Origin: Gamsiella multidivaricata
Lineage: Eukaryota; Mortierellomycota; Mortierellomycetes; Mortierellales; Mortierellaceae
Assembly: GCF_025024155.1 (NCBI RefSeq)
Contig: NW_026251757.1
Coordinates: 1-64,000 of the forward strand
Direction of reading: 5' to 3'
Length of the DNA stretch: 64,000 bases
The translations under genes were made by a program, and so were the position numbers. The notes under the pieces are model-generated. The model saw nothing but the letters and a program-made list of their open reading frames with translations. It did no database searches and was not told where the DNA came from. Below are positions 34,664-46,044 of the stretch, piece by piece. Position 1 is the stretch's first letter; every line of letters begins with the position of its first letter.

Positions 34664-35344
34664 CTATTGGTCAGTCTCCTCTTCGCTATGAGGCTCCCAC
34701 TCCATTTGTGACATGGCCAGGTTCTCAATAATGTCCTCGAACTGCTCCAACTCGTCATTCTGAATGAGTTCTTCAACGATTTGGGAAAAGGCTTCTTCCC
34801 TCAGACTTGCTTGTTCTACCAGTTGATTGATGAAAGATCTGACTTTTGTGAGGCGGGGATTGTTGTCTGTATCGAAGGCGTCTTCATTGCCCTCCTGAGT
34901 TGTGCCATGATTGATGAAGAGGCCATCACTGGCGCTGTGACCTCAAAGGACGACCTGGCCATAGGAACAGTTGGTGCGGCTATAAATGGGAGCTCGGTTG
35001 ACTCTTCCTTCCCATATCCCTTGACGTGTTTGGGCGATCTGTCTATCACTTTCATCCTCGTCAGGTTTGACAAGAGGAGCCTGCGTAGTCTGTGGATTGT
35101 CATTCACCGATGGTTTGACAGCGAAGACTAATGTCGTCGTTGCTACTGTAGGGACGGCCAAGAAAATAATAGGAGTTGCCGTGATTTGCTCAGTTATAGA
35201 TCTCAAAGCAGAGGTGGAGTAGAGCTGCATAGATGAGTTGTCGGACAGATTCTCGTCTTGTTTGTGGGAAAAGATTTGAGTGGCTCCGTAGATCATGGCA
35301 CCGAGAGGGACTGGCGTCAGAAGGAGAGGCCATATTGCTACCAT
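34664..35344 (-). pseudogene. Hypothetical small membrane-anchored protein with one in-frame TGA
   Basis: Reads 226 codons in one frame from MVAIWPLLLTPVPLGAM to a TAG at 34664, interrupted only by one TGA near 34943. The first 60 residues have a hydrophobic start and a second hydrophobic stretch follows (IIFLAVPTVATTTLVFAV). The second half is acidic and looks like genuine protein (QIVEELIQNDELEQFED). No convincing intron removes the TGA. I do not recognise it; it may be a recently inactivated gene, a sequencing error, or chance. Confidence 0.35.
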
Positions 35345-36333
35345 GACTGCACTGTGTTTCTCCTTTTCTTGCTTGCGTATATGTTATATGGTCGGATACA
35401 GCTGAGAAGGGCGTGTCCCCTTTGGATCAAGTTGAATAAAAGGAAAAAGAAAGACGAAAGTGAATGGTCTTGGAATAAGCAAATGTTCCTATGCGATCGA
35501 TGTACGTATGAGCTAGTGGTGCAAAGCTAGTCCTTAGGCCGATGTGGAACAATGACAGAAGGGGTACCGTGGTGTGAGCGAGGCAGCAATGCGCGTGAAA
35601 GAAACGTGTTTCACCATGACACGCACCTCGAGGTAAAGACGCGTTCTGAGGTAAAGACGCGTTCTGAGGTGCTGCTTCCTACGTAGCCCTCTGTAGATAA
35701 CCGTATTCGCGCTGGCCACTGGTAGTTGATCGCCGCCCTTGCTGGAATTGGTCGGTACCGATTTGTGGATAGGGAGTAACCAGAAGGCGACGCATGCAAC
35801 CGGCAACATGCAGAGGAGACCGGTAAGTTGACACTGGGCAGCACTGCCACATTGGAGATTGGTGTATCTGTGTGGCCATGCGCCGCTGATCAAACCCAAA
35901 ATGCATTTAAAGTTTAGGCTGTAGCACGTTTTGGCATGTCTGTTCGTACCTGAATATCCTGGTGGCCAAAAGAAAAGAAGGATGCTCCCTCATCAGGAAG
36001 CATTTTCCCCGGGGGCGAAGAGAAGCGCCGCAGGTAACTGTAAAGTAGCATCGTGAGAGCAGCGATCACAACGAAAAAAGTGGTGTCTGTTGAAGGAGAG
36101 GTGACGGGAATACGATAGGGATAGTGGTTCGTGTCCTATGTGTTTAATATACACAAATGAACTGCATGAATGCATGGCCTCGTTTTGCCATGGCTCACTA
36201 CAGCAACAAAACAGCAACAGCAACAGCGACGCATCCACGCTGTTTTGTTTTGTCGACCTTTCTCTCGAATCTCTTCCTCATTCCATCCCTCATTTGTCTT
36301 CCCCACCCTTCTCATTCAAAAAAAGAACAAAGC
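35345..36333. other. Intergenic with short tandem duplication
   Basis: Includes two adjacent 18-bp units GAGGTAAAGACGCGTTCT at about 35630-35665, and a CAACAG-type run (about 36200-36230) in the leader of the next gene. No gene is supported. Confidence 0.45.
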
Positions 36334-38555
36334 ATGGCAAGCTCGGTACTCGCCGCAGCCGCGTTTTGCGAAAATACCCTTTTTGTCCAATATTCGAGTG
36401 ATTCCCGCTATCTCGGTCCAATTCTCGCTTTATATCAACAACAAACCTATCCCAATCCTAGTTCAAGCAGTAGTAGTGTCACTGGCAGTGGAGCTCTCTC
36501 CGACGATGATGAGCCACTGAACACCCGCAATGGCACCAGCACTCTGACTTACATTCCACAAATAGTCCAAGGCAATATCAACATCGGCAGCAACCTCAAT
36601 CCACCAGTCAGCATGGTCGCTACCACCTCCTTCGAACCTTCAGGCCTTGGCGGTCGTCGGCACGACCTTCTCATAGGGCCCAATCAGGCTGCAGCAACGA
36701 CTAGCATATTCCGCTTATCATCGCAGTCGCAATATCCTTCCTCCGTTTGGTCCTCTGCAACTGAAGGTCCTAGTTCGGTGCTCACCATGGCCACATCGAG
36801 ACTCTGGATGGCCTCCGGCTCAAGTGACCAGAAGCGTTCGTCACCAGAAGGCACTGCAATTTACCAGTTATTTGCAAACCAGACCTCAAACGCGTACCAA
36901 TTGCAGAAAGTAGATATGTCCAAGACGGACATGGCATCGAGACCCCTGAGCACGCTGGTCTGGACACGACCTATAAATTCGATTGATACGATATTGAGCT
37001 CAAAGGTGTTGAGATTTCTGGATGGTGGATACTACGACGGCGTGGTTATCGGGCAGTGCGTGGGAGCGGCACAGGGAACCTGCTTAGTATTTTATAACGA
37101 TGACACGGTGAACGAGGCCGTAAGTGAAAGCGTCTCAATGATCTTCTTGAATAGTTATGCAGTTTGTTGCATAATGACTACGCTGGAAACAGAGACTGAT
37201 GATATCGCCGCTGCTCGGATACCTTTGTTTTCTTGGCGATAGATCACGACAACAATGCCCTTCGATCCCCGCAGCTGTCTCGCAGCAGGTACTGGCTTTT
37301 ATTCGCAGGCTCAGCGACACTCTTTCTTCGTGTATTTAACCAACGTCCTACATTTCGGATTCTTTCTCATAGATAACGGATCTATTGTCATGGCTACGTC
37401 TTCGCATACTGCTACATACACCTTCTCCAATGAGCTCTCAACAAGTTCATCTGGAGTATGGACAGTGCGCCAGACGAACGGCCTTCAGCCTAACGTAAAA
37501 GACATTCTCGCCTGCGCTGCCAAAGATCAGACCTTTTTCGCAATCCGTCAAGGTAAAAGAAGGGCGACCTGTGCAGCATTGTTTCCCCACTAGTCCACAG
37601 CTTGAAGCTAACTTAGGAACGTCAATGGATTGTTACAGGCACCGATTCGTTGCCATTGATTACTACACTGGATTTTAGCGACTCCACATCATGGACTTGG
37701 CAACCAGTGGTCCTTGCCCAACCTTTACACAGCAACGGGGGCCCTGAATCCTCAACGGAGAGTGGCGGTCGAAGAAACACATCTAAGGCCTTGGCTACCG
37801 CTGTGGTCATTGGGCTCGTTGTGGTCATTGCAATCGTGGCAATATATCTCTGGATGCGGAGGAAAAAGTCGAAGCCGTATGCGCACAAATCAAATTCTTC
37901 CAACTTTGCGCCTAGGTCCATAGTATCACCGGCTCCACTGCACGATGTGGCGCTATCAGGAGGGGCCATACCATTTCAGACAATGGATCAGTCAGCATCA
38001 TATACCCTAGCGCCAGTGATTTCCACAGGACCGACAAGAGTCAACTCATGGTCCCCAGACGCCTTGACCTCGGCTGGGATTTCGATCTCGGCAGCATACA
38101 ACAACAGAATGTCTCTACCCATTATCTCCCCTGTTGGCGGTAGACCGTATCAGGCTATCTCGATGCCGGATCGGCATGGACCAATTATCGCGACATCACT
38201 CGTCTCGGCGCCTTATCGGCCATTTGTAATCCCTTCTTCGCCCATTCCTTCATCTCCGGCTATACACTCACCCACCATCCATCACAGCTCTACGCATGGG
38301 CACAAGTCGGAAGCTGCGCAGGGAAGTGAGCAGGAAGCCGCTGGCAGCAGCAACCACGGCGGGTCGTCAGGATTGTCTTCATTCTTGCGCTCGAATGCGC
38401 TCTATCCAACAGCTGAGGAAGAGGCAGCAAGGGGTGTTCATAGGGGTAGTCGTCCCCTACAGGAGATGCTTTCACCAACGCTGGCGAACGCGCAGTTGAT
38501 CCTACAGCGATCACAGCAACCGCAGCAGCCGCTACAGCGACCAGCATCTCAGTAG
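36334..38555 (+). CDS. Single-pass membrane protein, unknown family
   Basis: Four exons by splice logic: 36334 to about 37119 (donor GTAAGTGA), about 37244-37287, about 37373-37551, and about 37640-38555. They join in frame, for example LAADNGSIVMATSSH and AIRQGTDSLPL. An N-terminal region of about 390 residues is Ser/Thr/Asn-rich with scattered cysteines, and precedes one transmembrane helix (TAVVIGLVVVIAIVAIYLW) and a basic stop-transfer RRKKSK. The tail of about 240 residues is Ser/Pro/Gln-rich. Topology suggests a type I surface protein, though no N-terminal signal peptide is obvious from this start (MASSVLAAAAFCEN). No family was recognised. Confidence 0.7.
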
Positions 38556-38748
38556 CAGCAAACGTCCACATTTACAGTAATCACGTCCACCAAATTGCCT
38601 ACTCAAGCCGTCATCGAAATATATACCCATGACGTTGTTAATTGTTCTACGCAATAATAAAGCAAAGATAGTGCTTGCGATCTTCATCCACAATGTACAT
38701 CTTTGCGATCCAATAAGTGCGGGACATTTATTCTGTCTTTTTTTTTTT

Positions 38749-41700
38749 TTACATGTTATTTTGAACCTTAAAGGCGTCCCAGGCAGCGTTGAGCGTGCTA
38801 AAGATTGTGTTGGCCATCATCCTTTGCTCTACCGTCGTCGAGGCATTCAGCTAAGCATTGATACGTTCGCGTAGACCCAAACACCGGCCGTTAATACCTT
38901 TACATTTCAGCACACACAGATTCATACTCGAAACACGATGGTACTTAACAAGCAAACTATATCATACCTTGTCAGGATGCATTTTTGCGATCGCCCTCAT
39001 ATACTTGACCTTCACCTGCGCCGGCGTCACCAACTCATGCATTCCTACGGGCTTCCAGGCCGCTCCCTCCCAAAGCACCGACCCCAAGGACGCCAGCAAT
39101 GCTCGAATATTGTCTTCCTTGCCCGACTTCCACATCGCCATCTTCATGTCGACATGATCTGTCAGCCGAAGTTTCTCGTCCTCCTCTCGCTCTTGCTGTG
39201 CTGCAGTCTGCCGCAGTTTCGACACACCCTCAGAGCGGTTCAAATCCGCCTTGATCTTGGTCTCGTTATTCGATTGATGATGGGACGCAAAAATATCCTG
39301 CATGGGCGAGGAAGTCGAGCCAAGGCCATTCGATCGAGCAGCAGCACTGGTCGAGACAGATTTTTTTGCCACTGTGGGTATATCGTCACCATTGTTCATC
39401 ATAGCAATCGCCTTCTCGCAGCGACGATGGCCCTCAGTAGCATTACGATGACCTGGCTCCAGTTCCCGCAGCTTTGCCCAGTCGTCCTTGGCTTCCTTGT
39501 ACTTTTCCAGGTTCTCGTACGCAGTCGCGCGGCGCATCAGTGCCTTCCCCAGTTGATCCTTCAAATTCACACCCGCGCTCGCTGGGAGGACATCATTGAC
39601 ACCCTGGCCATCGGGGCCTTGGATCAGCAGAATTGATTGTTCACACTCCGTTACTGTCTCTCTGTACTCTCCGATCTTGAGCAAAGCGGCCGCGCGGTTA
39701 TTCCGTGTGACAATCAAGAGAACGTGGCCAGACGGCAGAGCCTGACTGGCGCGTGCGTAAAACTCGGCCGCGTGCCCAAACTGACCCAGCTTGAAGACCT
39801 CGTTTCCTTTTTCCTTGAAATGGTTTGACTCTGTCAGCTGTTGACTGCCAGCTTGGACAAGGACACGGGGCGGCCGAGTTGGCTTGGGCGGGAGTGGCGA
39901 TGGTGACCGAGCAGCAGGTCGAGAGGACGGAGCTGATGCGGATAGTTTGGACTTTGAAGCGCCCTGGGTATCGTCCATGGAGAACAGCGAATTTTGATTC
40001 CGGGATACAGAAGCACCACCCCTCCGTGAGGATGACACATATGTATCCTCGAATGTCTCTCGTTCCTGGCGTGGCCGCGATGATGGCTGTTGTCGTTGAT
40101 CATGCTGCTGCTGTTGCTGCTGCCGACGTCTCTGTTGCTGCTGGCGCTGCTCTTGTTCCCGCTGTTGCTCGCGCCGTCCTGTGTAAACCTCATCCTCTGA
40201 ATCCGAGTCCTTGTATCCGCTTCCTGGCTTATACTCATCCTCGATCCACTCATGCCGACGCGCAGTCGTTGACCGAGATTCCTCAACTGTCATGTCTTCC
40301 ATCACCGCTTGCACTTTTTCGCGACCCTGTTTGTATATCTCATTCGCCTTGGACAAGACCGACATTCCAAAAACAGAGGCGGTGCCCATCAACTTATCCC
40401 TGTGCTGTTGCAACTGCTGCGCCGTTGTCAGCTCCTGTTGTGACTGGCCCTGGTTTCCACGTCCTTGATTTCGCCTTCTGCGATCCTCCAATGGGGGGTC
40501 GCTATCTTCACGGTAAGGTTGCCGTTCTACCTTCCTTCTCTCGCCAGAGGCAGGCGTGTGTCTTCTTGGGGGCAACTGACCTTCGGCCTCGTCATTCTGA
40601 ACCAGGTACTCAATTGCCGCCTCGATGTCGCGACCACTATCGGTCATTTCAAGCGCAACCTTAGCCTGCTCAGCTGTGAAACCCATCGCGACGATCTGTG
40701 CAATGTCGCCATCCTCTCTAGTCGACGCTGTCGATGTCGCTGGTGAAGAACGAACTGATTTGGCTGAAGGCTCTTTCCTCGAGACTGGTGGACTGGACTT
40801 AGGTGAGGGCGCTGTGATAGGTGGTGGTTGTTTCCCGACAAACAAGTTCAAAGCATCAGCAGAATCCCGCTGACGTACTGGTTTCTCGGGGGGTGCCTTT
40901 TCGAATGATCCGAGATCGAATACGTCGCTCGCTGTAGTGGATGCAGGCTTAATAAATAAAAATAAAAATAAAAATAAATCGATGACAAATATACCATCAG
41001 TATATCGTAAGATTCGTTTGGTACAAGAAACAACTTTGGGAGGCATACCTGGCTGCTCTTGAACACAGCTGCGTTCGCCAGGAAATCAAGGTCCCACGGG
41101 TCAGCTGCCTTGGGGGTTGAACTTGAATGACCCGGAGGAGGGGTATTATAGCGACTACGGGGAACAAATGATTGAGATTGTCAGTTAATCTGCTAGATCG
41201 TTCTTCACAAAGTCTTCCAGGGGATAGAGGCTTTCAACCGCTTATTTACATCGCATTCAGTGATTGATTCTTCAGCGAAGGGTTGCTCCTTGAAATCTGG
41301 TCGCCTAGAAGAGCACCGAAGGGGTCTTTCGGTGTCGAAGTTGAAGTCGCGGTTGAGGGCGAAGCACTGTTGGATCTTTCTGGTTGAAGGGGTATCATAG
41401 CAGGTGAGAGCGATCGACCAAGGGCGCCTGGAGAAGCCGTCAATCCTGCAGGACTTTGATTTCGCGAAGGATTGCTCGACATGGTCTGCTGCTGCGAAAA
41501 TGGCTGCGGCTGTTGGAGCTTTGGAATTGGCGATGCAAAGGCCATCGCGGGCTGAGGTGACGGTGTAGCGGTCGTCCTCGACAACCCTGCGATGTTTTCG
41601 GGACCACGCCCTCGTGATGCGGTAGACGCGCCATTGATGGGCGGTGTAAATGTTGAGCGCGAAGCCTGTGAAAATAGCGATGACGAGGACAGTGTCGGGT

Positions 41701-42136
41701 GCGCTGGAGTGGGACTGGCAAAACTTGGGGAGCTGCTTAGAGAGCTCTGTTGCTGATCATGCCGTCGACGCTCCTCCAATGTCATAGAATTCAGGTTCTT
41801 GGAGACGTCTGAAGCAGCATTCTGACCAAAGGATGGCATCAGCGATCCAAAGATATCGTCTGCATTCTTTTTCGGGGCAACTGAGGACGACGAGGAAGCC
41901 ATTGAGGAGGAAGAGGAATTAAAAGAGGATCCCATAGTGTTATTGTTGCGGTATGGTTGGGCGCTCAAGGGAGCTGGAGTTGGGACAAGGCCGGATTTAC
42001 TGAGACCCATCTGGAGGTGGATAGGCTTAGAGGTTGGCGGTGGAGGAGGCGGCTTACTGGACTTAATGCCTGTTGCGGTCGTCCCTGCGCTTCCCGTAGT
42101 CTTTTGTTCCCAGGAAAGACCTAGCAGATCATCCAT
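38749..42136 (-). CDS. SWA2: Auxilin/Swa2-like clathrin-uncoating J-protein
   Basis: Multi-exon gene with the Swa2 domain order. The long N-terminal disordered region carries DPF/DPW-type endocytic motifs (KDPFGALLG, ADDIFGSLM, ADPWDLDFL). A UBA domain follows (DIAQIVAMGFTAEQAKVAL), then a TPR block (NHFKEKGNEVFKLGQFGHAAEFYARA), and a C-terminal J domain with the essential HPD motif (IAKMHPDK). The last exon at about 38749-38850 ends AAWDAFKVQNNM. Auxilin recruits Hsp70 to clathrin coats and drives uncoating in the cytosol. A Gln-rich stretch encoded by CTG/CTGTTG repeats lies near 40085-40165. An AATAAA-rich intron lies near 40950-40978. Confidence 0.92.
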
Positions 42137-42520
42137 AGTGGCGAGATGTGATGAGTGTCAAAGCTTGCTTGGAATTGATTCCGCGAGGATTGATGAGTGC
42201 GTTGAGGACAAGAGGGAGAGGCGGAGGAAATTATATATGGGAAGAGATGAAGGATGAAGAAGTGTGATGACTCTGCTGCAAGCCAATGTGCTCTTTCTTG
42301 AGAGCCTCTGTCCTCAATTGCCATGCAGGCCACAAAGTAGCAGCTGAAATGCATCACGTGTGAGCACCGCCTCTGTTCCAAAGCTCCGGATCCAAAGGCT
42401 GCGCGTCCGGAAGACCTTCTTGAATAGCATTGGCGGTCGTCAGAGCGGTATTCATGCAGGTATCTCGATTTACAGGCATTCTTAAAAGTGTTATCGGCTT
42501 TATTACCACGCAGGCAGTCT

Positions 42521-43903
42521 TCACCAAAATGCTTTCCATGAAAGGTATCCCGTAGTCAGGGCAATAATAAGCGAAGAGAAAAAGTTAACTTGGTGGTTAT
42601 CCAGAATGTCCAGTCCAGAGATCGCTTTGATCTCGTCGTCCTTCTCCGGTGCCTTATAGGTGATCACCTTCTTCTTTGTCGAGTAGTTGGACTTTTGCAC
42701 AGTGGCGCCCAGCAACGAGTCCAGCTAAAGAACAATGTCAATTGAGGAGCAGTGTTAGGACTGAGCTCACTTAGATACGATAACAGGTTATAATAGTGCT
42801 GGTAAAGGCTCGTCGTGCCCAATTGCCTACCAATGATCCAAAGAATCCAGCTCCTGAACCAGCAAGAATCAAAGCGAGAAAGAACTTGGCATCCAGAGAC
42901 GAAACAAGTACGTCCAGTCCAGTCCAGCCCTTGCTCGATTGCCATGTGACCGGGGCCTCCAGTGCCAGCTGAGCCAGCACGCTGATAGCAGCCGTTACGC
43001 CGATCAAGAGACCTCCAGCAAACGATGCTCCCAGACCCAAGGGTGAGACACCACCGTTGGTACCTGGAGGCACCTTCTTCAGCGTGGTGATCAGAGTGGG
43101 CCAGGACTTGTTGAGAATTCCCAGCTCACTCGCCCACTATCCAATACGCGACAAAGATCTATTAGGACATCGAGACTAGTACCGTTTTCATGTATCGCAA
43201 ATAAAAGCAATATCCTTACTGTATCCCCGTTGCAGCAGGCATAATGTCCAATATAGGCAAAGAGCACAGTGCTGGCCCTCCAATCGCTCATGAAAAGTGT
43301 AGCAGGCCGAGATTCCGTAGTCCAATAAATGTATTGAAAGGTAAGCGCCAATGCTGCTCCAACAGCGCCGTTCGAAAACACTTGAATGGCAGTTCTGCCA
43401 CCTCCCTCCACATGATCCTCCTAAAAATTCAGCAATGAAAGCCAAATATAGCGTGTCAATTGAAACTAGCTCTTGTGCATTGTAATGCGTAGTAATGACA
43501 AATGTCGAGGAAGAAGCTCATACCTCGAGGGTCTTTTTGATTTGCGACTTGAACTAGGACATGAGCAATTGGACATGGTATCGTGAGAAAAAAAGGGGGA
43601 GGTGCAACTGACACCCCAATTCAGGCATGGACATTTATCTGGAGCCAGAGACAGGCATCACTTGAATATTCTTACCTTTGTCAAGCGACTTGAAGATAAG
43701 TAAAATGTGAGCAGCACTGACCCAAAGACGTAAGGGCTGTTGGTAAAGGTGCCCAGGCCTACAAAGGTGGCGGCGAGTGCACCTGAAGGCGCGAGCGACT
43801 TTTTTGAAAGACCATGGTGAACCATGAACGCGCAGAGGGCTGCGGGGTAGAGCAGACTCGTGGCTGTCATTCCAGCAGGCGGAGTCAGCTTGCCGGTGTG
43901 CAT
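42521..43903 (-). CDS. TMEM19: TMEM19-like DUF92 membrane protein
   Basis: Several exons. The first (from 43903, [15 protein letters not shown]) contains [22 protein letters not shown] and [12 protein letters not shown], the usual DUF92 start. Later exons give [19 protein letters not shown], the Gly-rich [16 protein letters not shown], and [18 protein letters not shown]. The end is [19 protein letters not shown], nearly identical in pattern to animal TMEM19. About six membrane helices are expected. The family includes phytyl-phosphate-kinase-like VTE6 in plants; the fungal role is unknown. Intron-exon limits in the middle are approximate. Confidence 0.88.
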
Positions 43904-45537
43904 CTTGATGAGTGAAGAATTAGAGATGATGAGAGAAGCGCAAAATGAGGACGAAACGTGTCAAGATTAAAGCCAGCCACCAAAAATTCAGGTACGATGG
44001 GGATGGAACTTCAAATTAGGAATGTTGCTTAGTGGCCTTAGTAAAAACCCGCTTCCTGATCTTCATAGTATCGATTGTGCCATGAGTTCGTACCATCGCC
44101 ATTGTAGTTTGAGAGCGCTGACGCATGTGTCGCGAATCAGTAGCATATTGGTCGACGGCGTATTGGTGAGTGAGGCGCACCAACATCCAGAGGTAACGTT
44201 TACTGGCTAGTGATATCTGGATGCGCGACGCGTAGGAATGTTGCGCTACAGAACGGAGTACTGTGCACCACCGGCGCTTGTGTTGCAGTCCATGGTGCTG
44301 TAAATGCGTCGACTATCGGTGGAACTATGTTGTATGTGTGCGGTAAAGATCCGCATTAGTGTTGTCGAGCGAATGGAATACGGGCTTCAGAGTCGCTCCA
44401 TGTCTTACGTGAAGCATGCTATCATCCATGGAATAAGTACGCTCGACTAAAGCGTTTGGATGGAACTAAGGGTTTGAAGCTGAAGCGATAGGGTGCGAAA
44501 AAACGCGTCTTAGGAGGGAAATCGGTGGGTCCAGCGCGGGGCAACCGCAGGACAACTTGCGTGTGAAAAATGTTAGCTCGAACTCTGGTTTGCGTTTACA
44601 AACTTCTAGGATGCCTTTCGGCCATAAGACTTGGTTATAGTTTGCCCGTTCTCCCTTACATTTTGTACACGTTGATGCTGTCGCGACTGAGATAAGGAAT
44701 TATGTCCAAGTTCTTTATATGCGTTTTTTGACAAGGACACCTAGCCCGTAATCTGTGCATGGTTGTAAAGACATGTGGATTACCAGAAAACTTGAAGGCT
44801 AGCAGGACTCAGATCGAATAGAGTTGTCCTTGCGTTTCTGCTACAGTCATGACCCTACTGACATTCAATTTGTAATATAGCCTGGCACTGTGTATCTCCA
44901 ACGTAAGACAGAAGGATGGAGACGACCGCACTATGTAACTATTTTCATCAGATCTGGGTATGCTGTGCAAATAGGATCGAATTGGTTAGTTGAGAACAGA
45001 CTTTGGTCTTTCACAACGGATTGGCAATGTCGCTCCAAAATAGCCATGGATGATATCGGGGCATAGATGATGGCGCTGAGTTGGCTGAGGGTTATTTGTC
45101 GATCATGGGCAAGGCTCCACAAAGGAAGGGAGTGCTCTGATATAACGCGCAGCCTCTTTTCCTTTACAAATTTCTGCAACAGCAAGAGCAGTTCCTCTCT
45201 CTTTTCTTGTTTTTTTATCCGGAGGAAGAAAAGGCCCTAGAATATACGGAAGTCGAGTGATAAAGAGAGAGGGAATAGGCTCCGTAGTGTATAGGCAGGT
45301 TGAACATAGATCGAATAGATCCATCGGGCGTCTTTGAAGGGCGTAAGTCTATCGAGGGGCCTGTAGAAGATTGGCAGAACCGCATGGGTCAGCATCGAAA
45401 GGGAGCAGCGACATTATTGGCTGGAGACGTGCATGCTCAATATTGTGTCGTTTTGTGTGTGATTTGCATGTAAAAATTCTGAAGAGCTTGCTGTCCTGTT
45501 TAAGGAGTATTTATTTGCTCCACTTTTCTCACTCTTC
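43904..45537. other. Intergenic, contains second dispersed repeat
   Basis: No gene is supported. The repeat copy occupies 44050-44364. Minus-strand ORFs at 44931-45185 and 45103-45324 read protein-like in parts (PLWSLAHDRQITLSQLSAI) but have no clear start, splice sites or family. Confidence 0.45.
44050..44364 (+). repeat. Dispersed repeat, copy 2
   Basis: Partner of 14278-14595 in the same orientation. Long identical blocks include CTAGTGATATCTGGATGCGC plus the next bases to GTAGGAAT, and scattered substitutions lie elsewhere. It begins just upstream of the TMEM19 gene, about 150 bp from its start codon. No ORF or terminal repeat is visible. Confidence 0.8.
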
Positions 45538-45890
45538 TTATTCAACACCGTGCTTCGATACCCTTGACCTCACGCCCTGAGCAGCTTTCTTCTCCTTCTC
45601 CTCTTCCTCTTCCTCCACATCCTCCACGGTCTTCTCACCACTCCCATCTTCGGCAACAACATACGTCCCACTCACGTTTCTCTGAAGGAACATAGCAAGT
45701 GGCAATTTTCCACACCCAAGCACGCCCCTTTGTGGAGCATTCAAACTGACTTCGCCCTGACCTAGCCCATAGGCTGGTTTTTCTGAGGGCTGCAGTCTAT
45801 GTGAGTCCAGACACAGACAGCCACCATCGGATGTAACTTGTGCAACTTCCCAGATACAAACCTTTATTTCTCCGTCTCCGGCAAGTTCTT
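45538..45890 (-). CDS. Possible small unknown protein
   Basis: An open minus-strand frame from about 45890 to the stop at 45538 reads plausibly as protein: LAGDGEIKVCIWEVAQV, CLCLDSHRLQPSEKPAYGLG, GVLGCGKLPLAMFLQRNV and VSGTYVVAEDGSG, then an acidic EEEEEEKEKK tail. It opens just after TAA, so an upstream exon or a frameshift is needed. The opposite strand also reads open near 45838-46026. I do not recognise it. Confidence 0.25.
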
Positions 45891-46044
45891 ATCACTCGAA
45901 ACTAATACCATGCTCATGGGCGTCTCTCTGAACAGCAGCCATTTTATTTGCGGTTGTGATTGTGCGAGTGAACCTGTGCTGCGGTCAAGGATCCGAACAC
46001 TCCAGCCCAATCCAAGACACTGCTAGTCCTGTCCACCGGATAGG

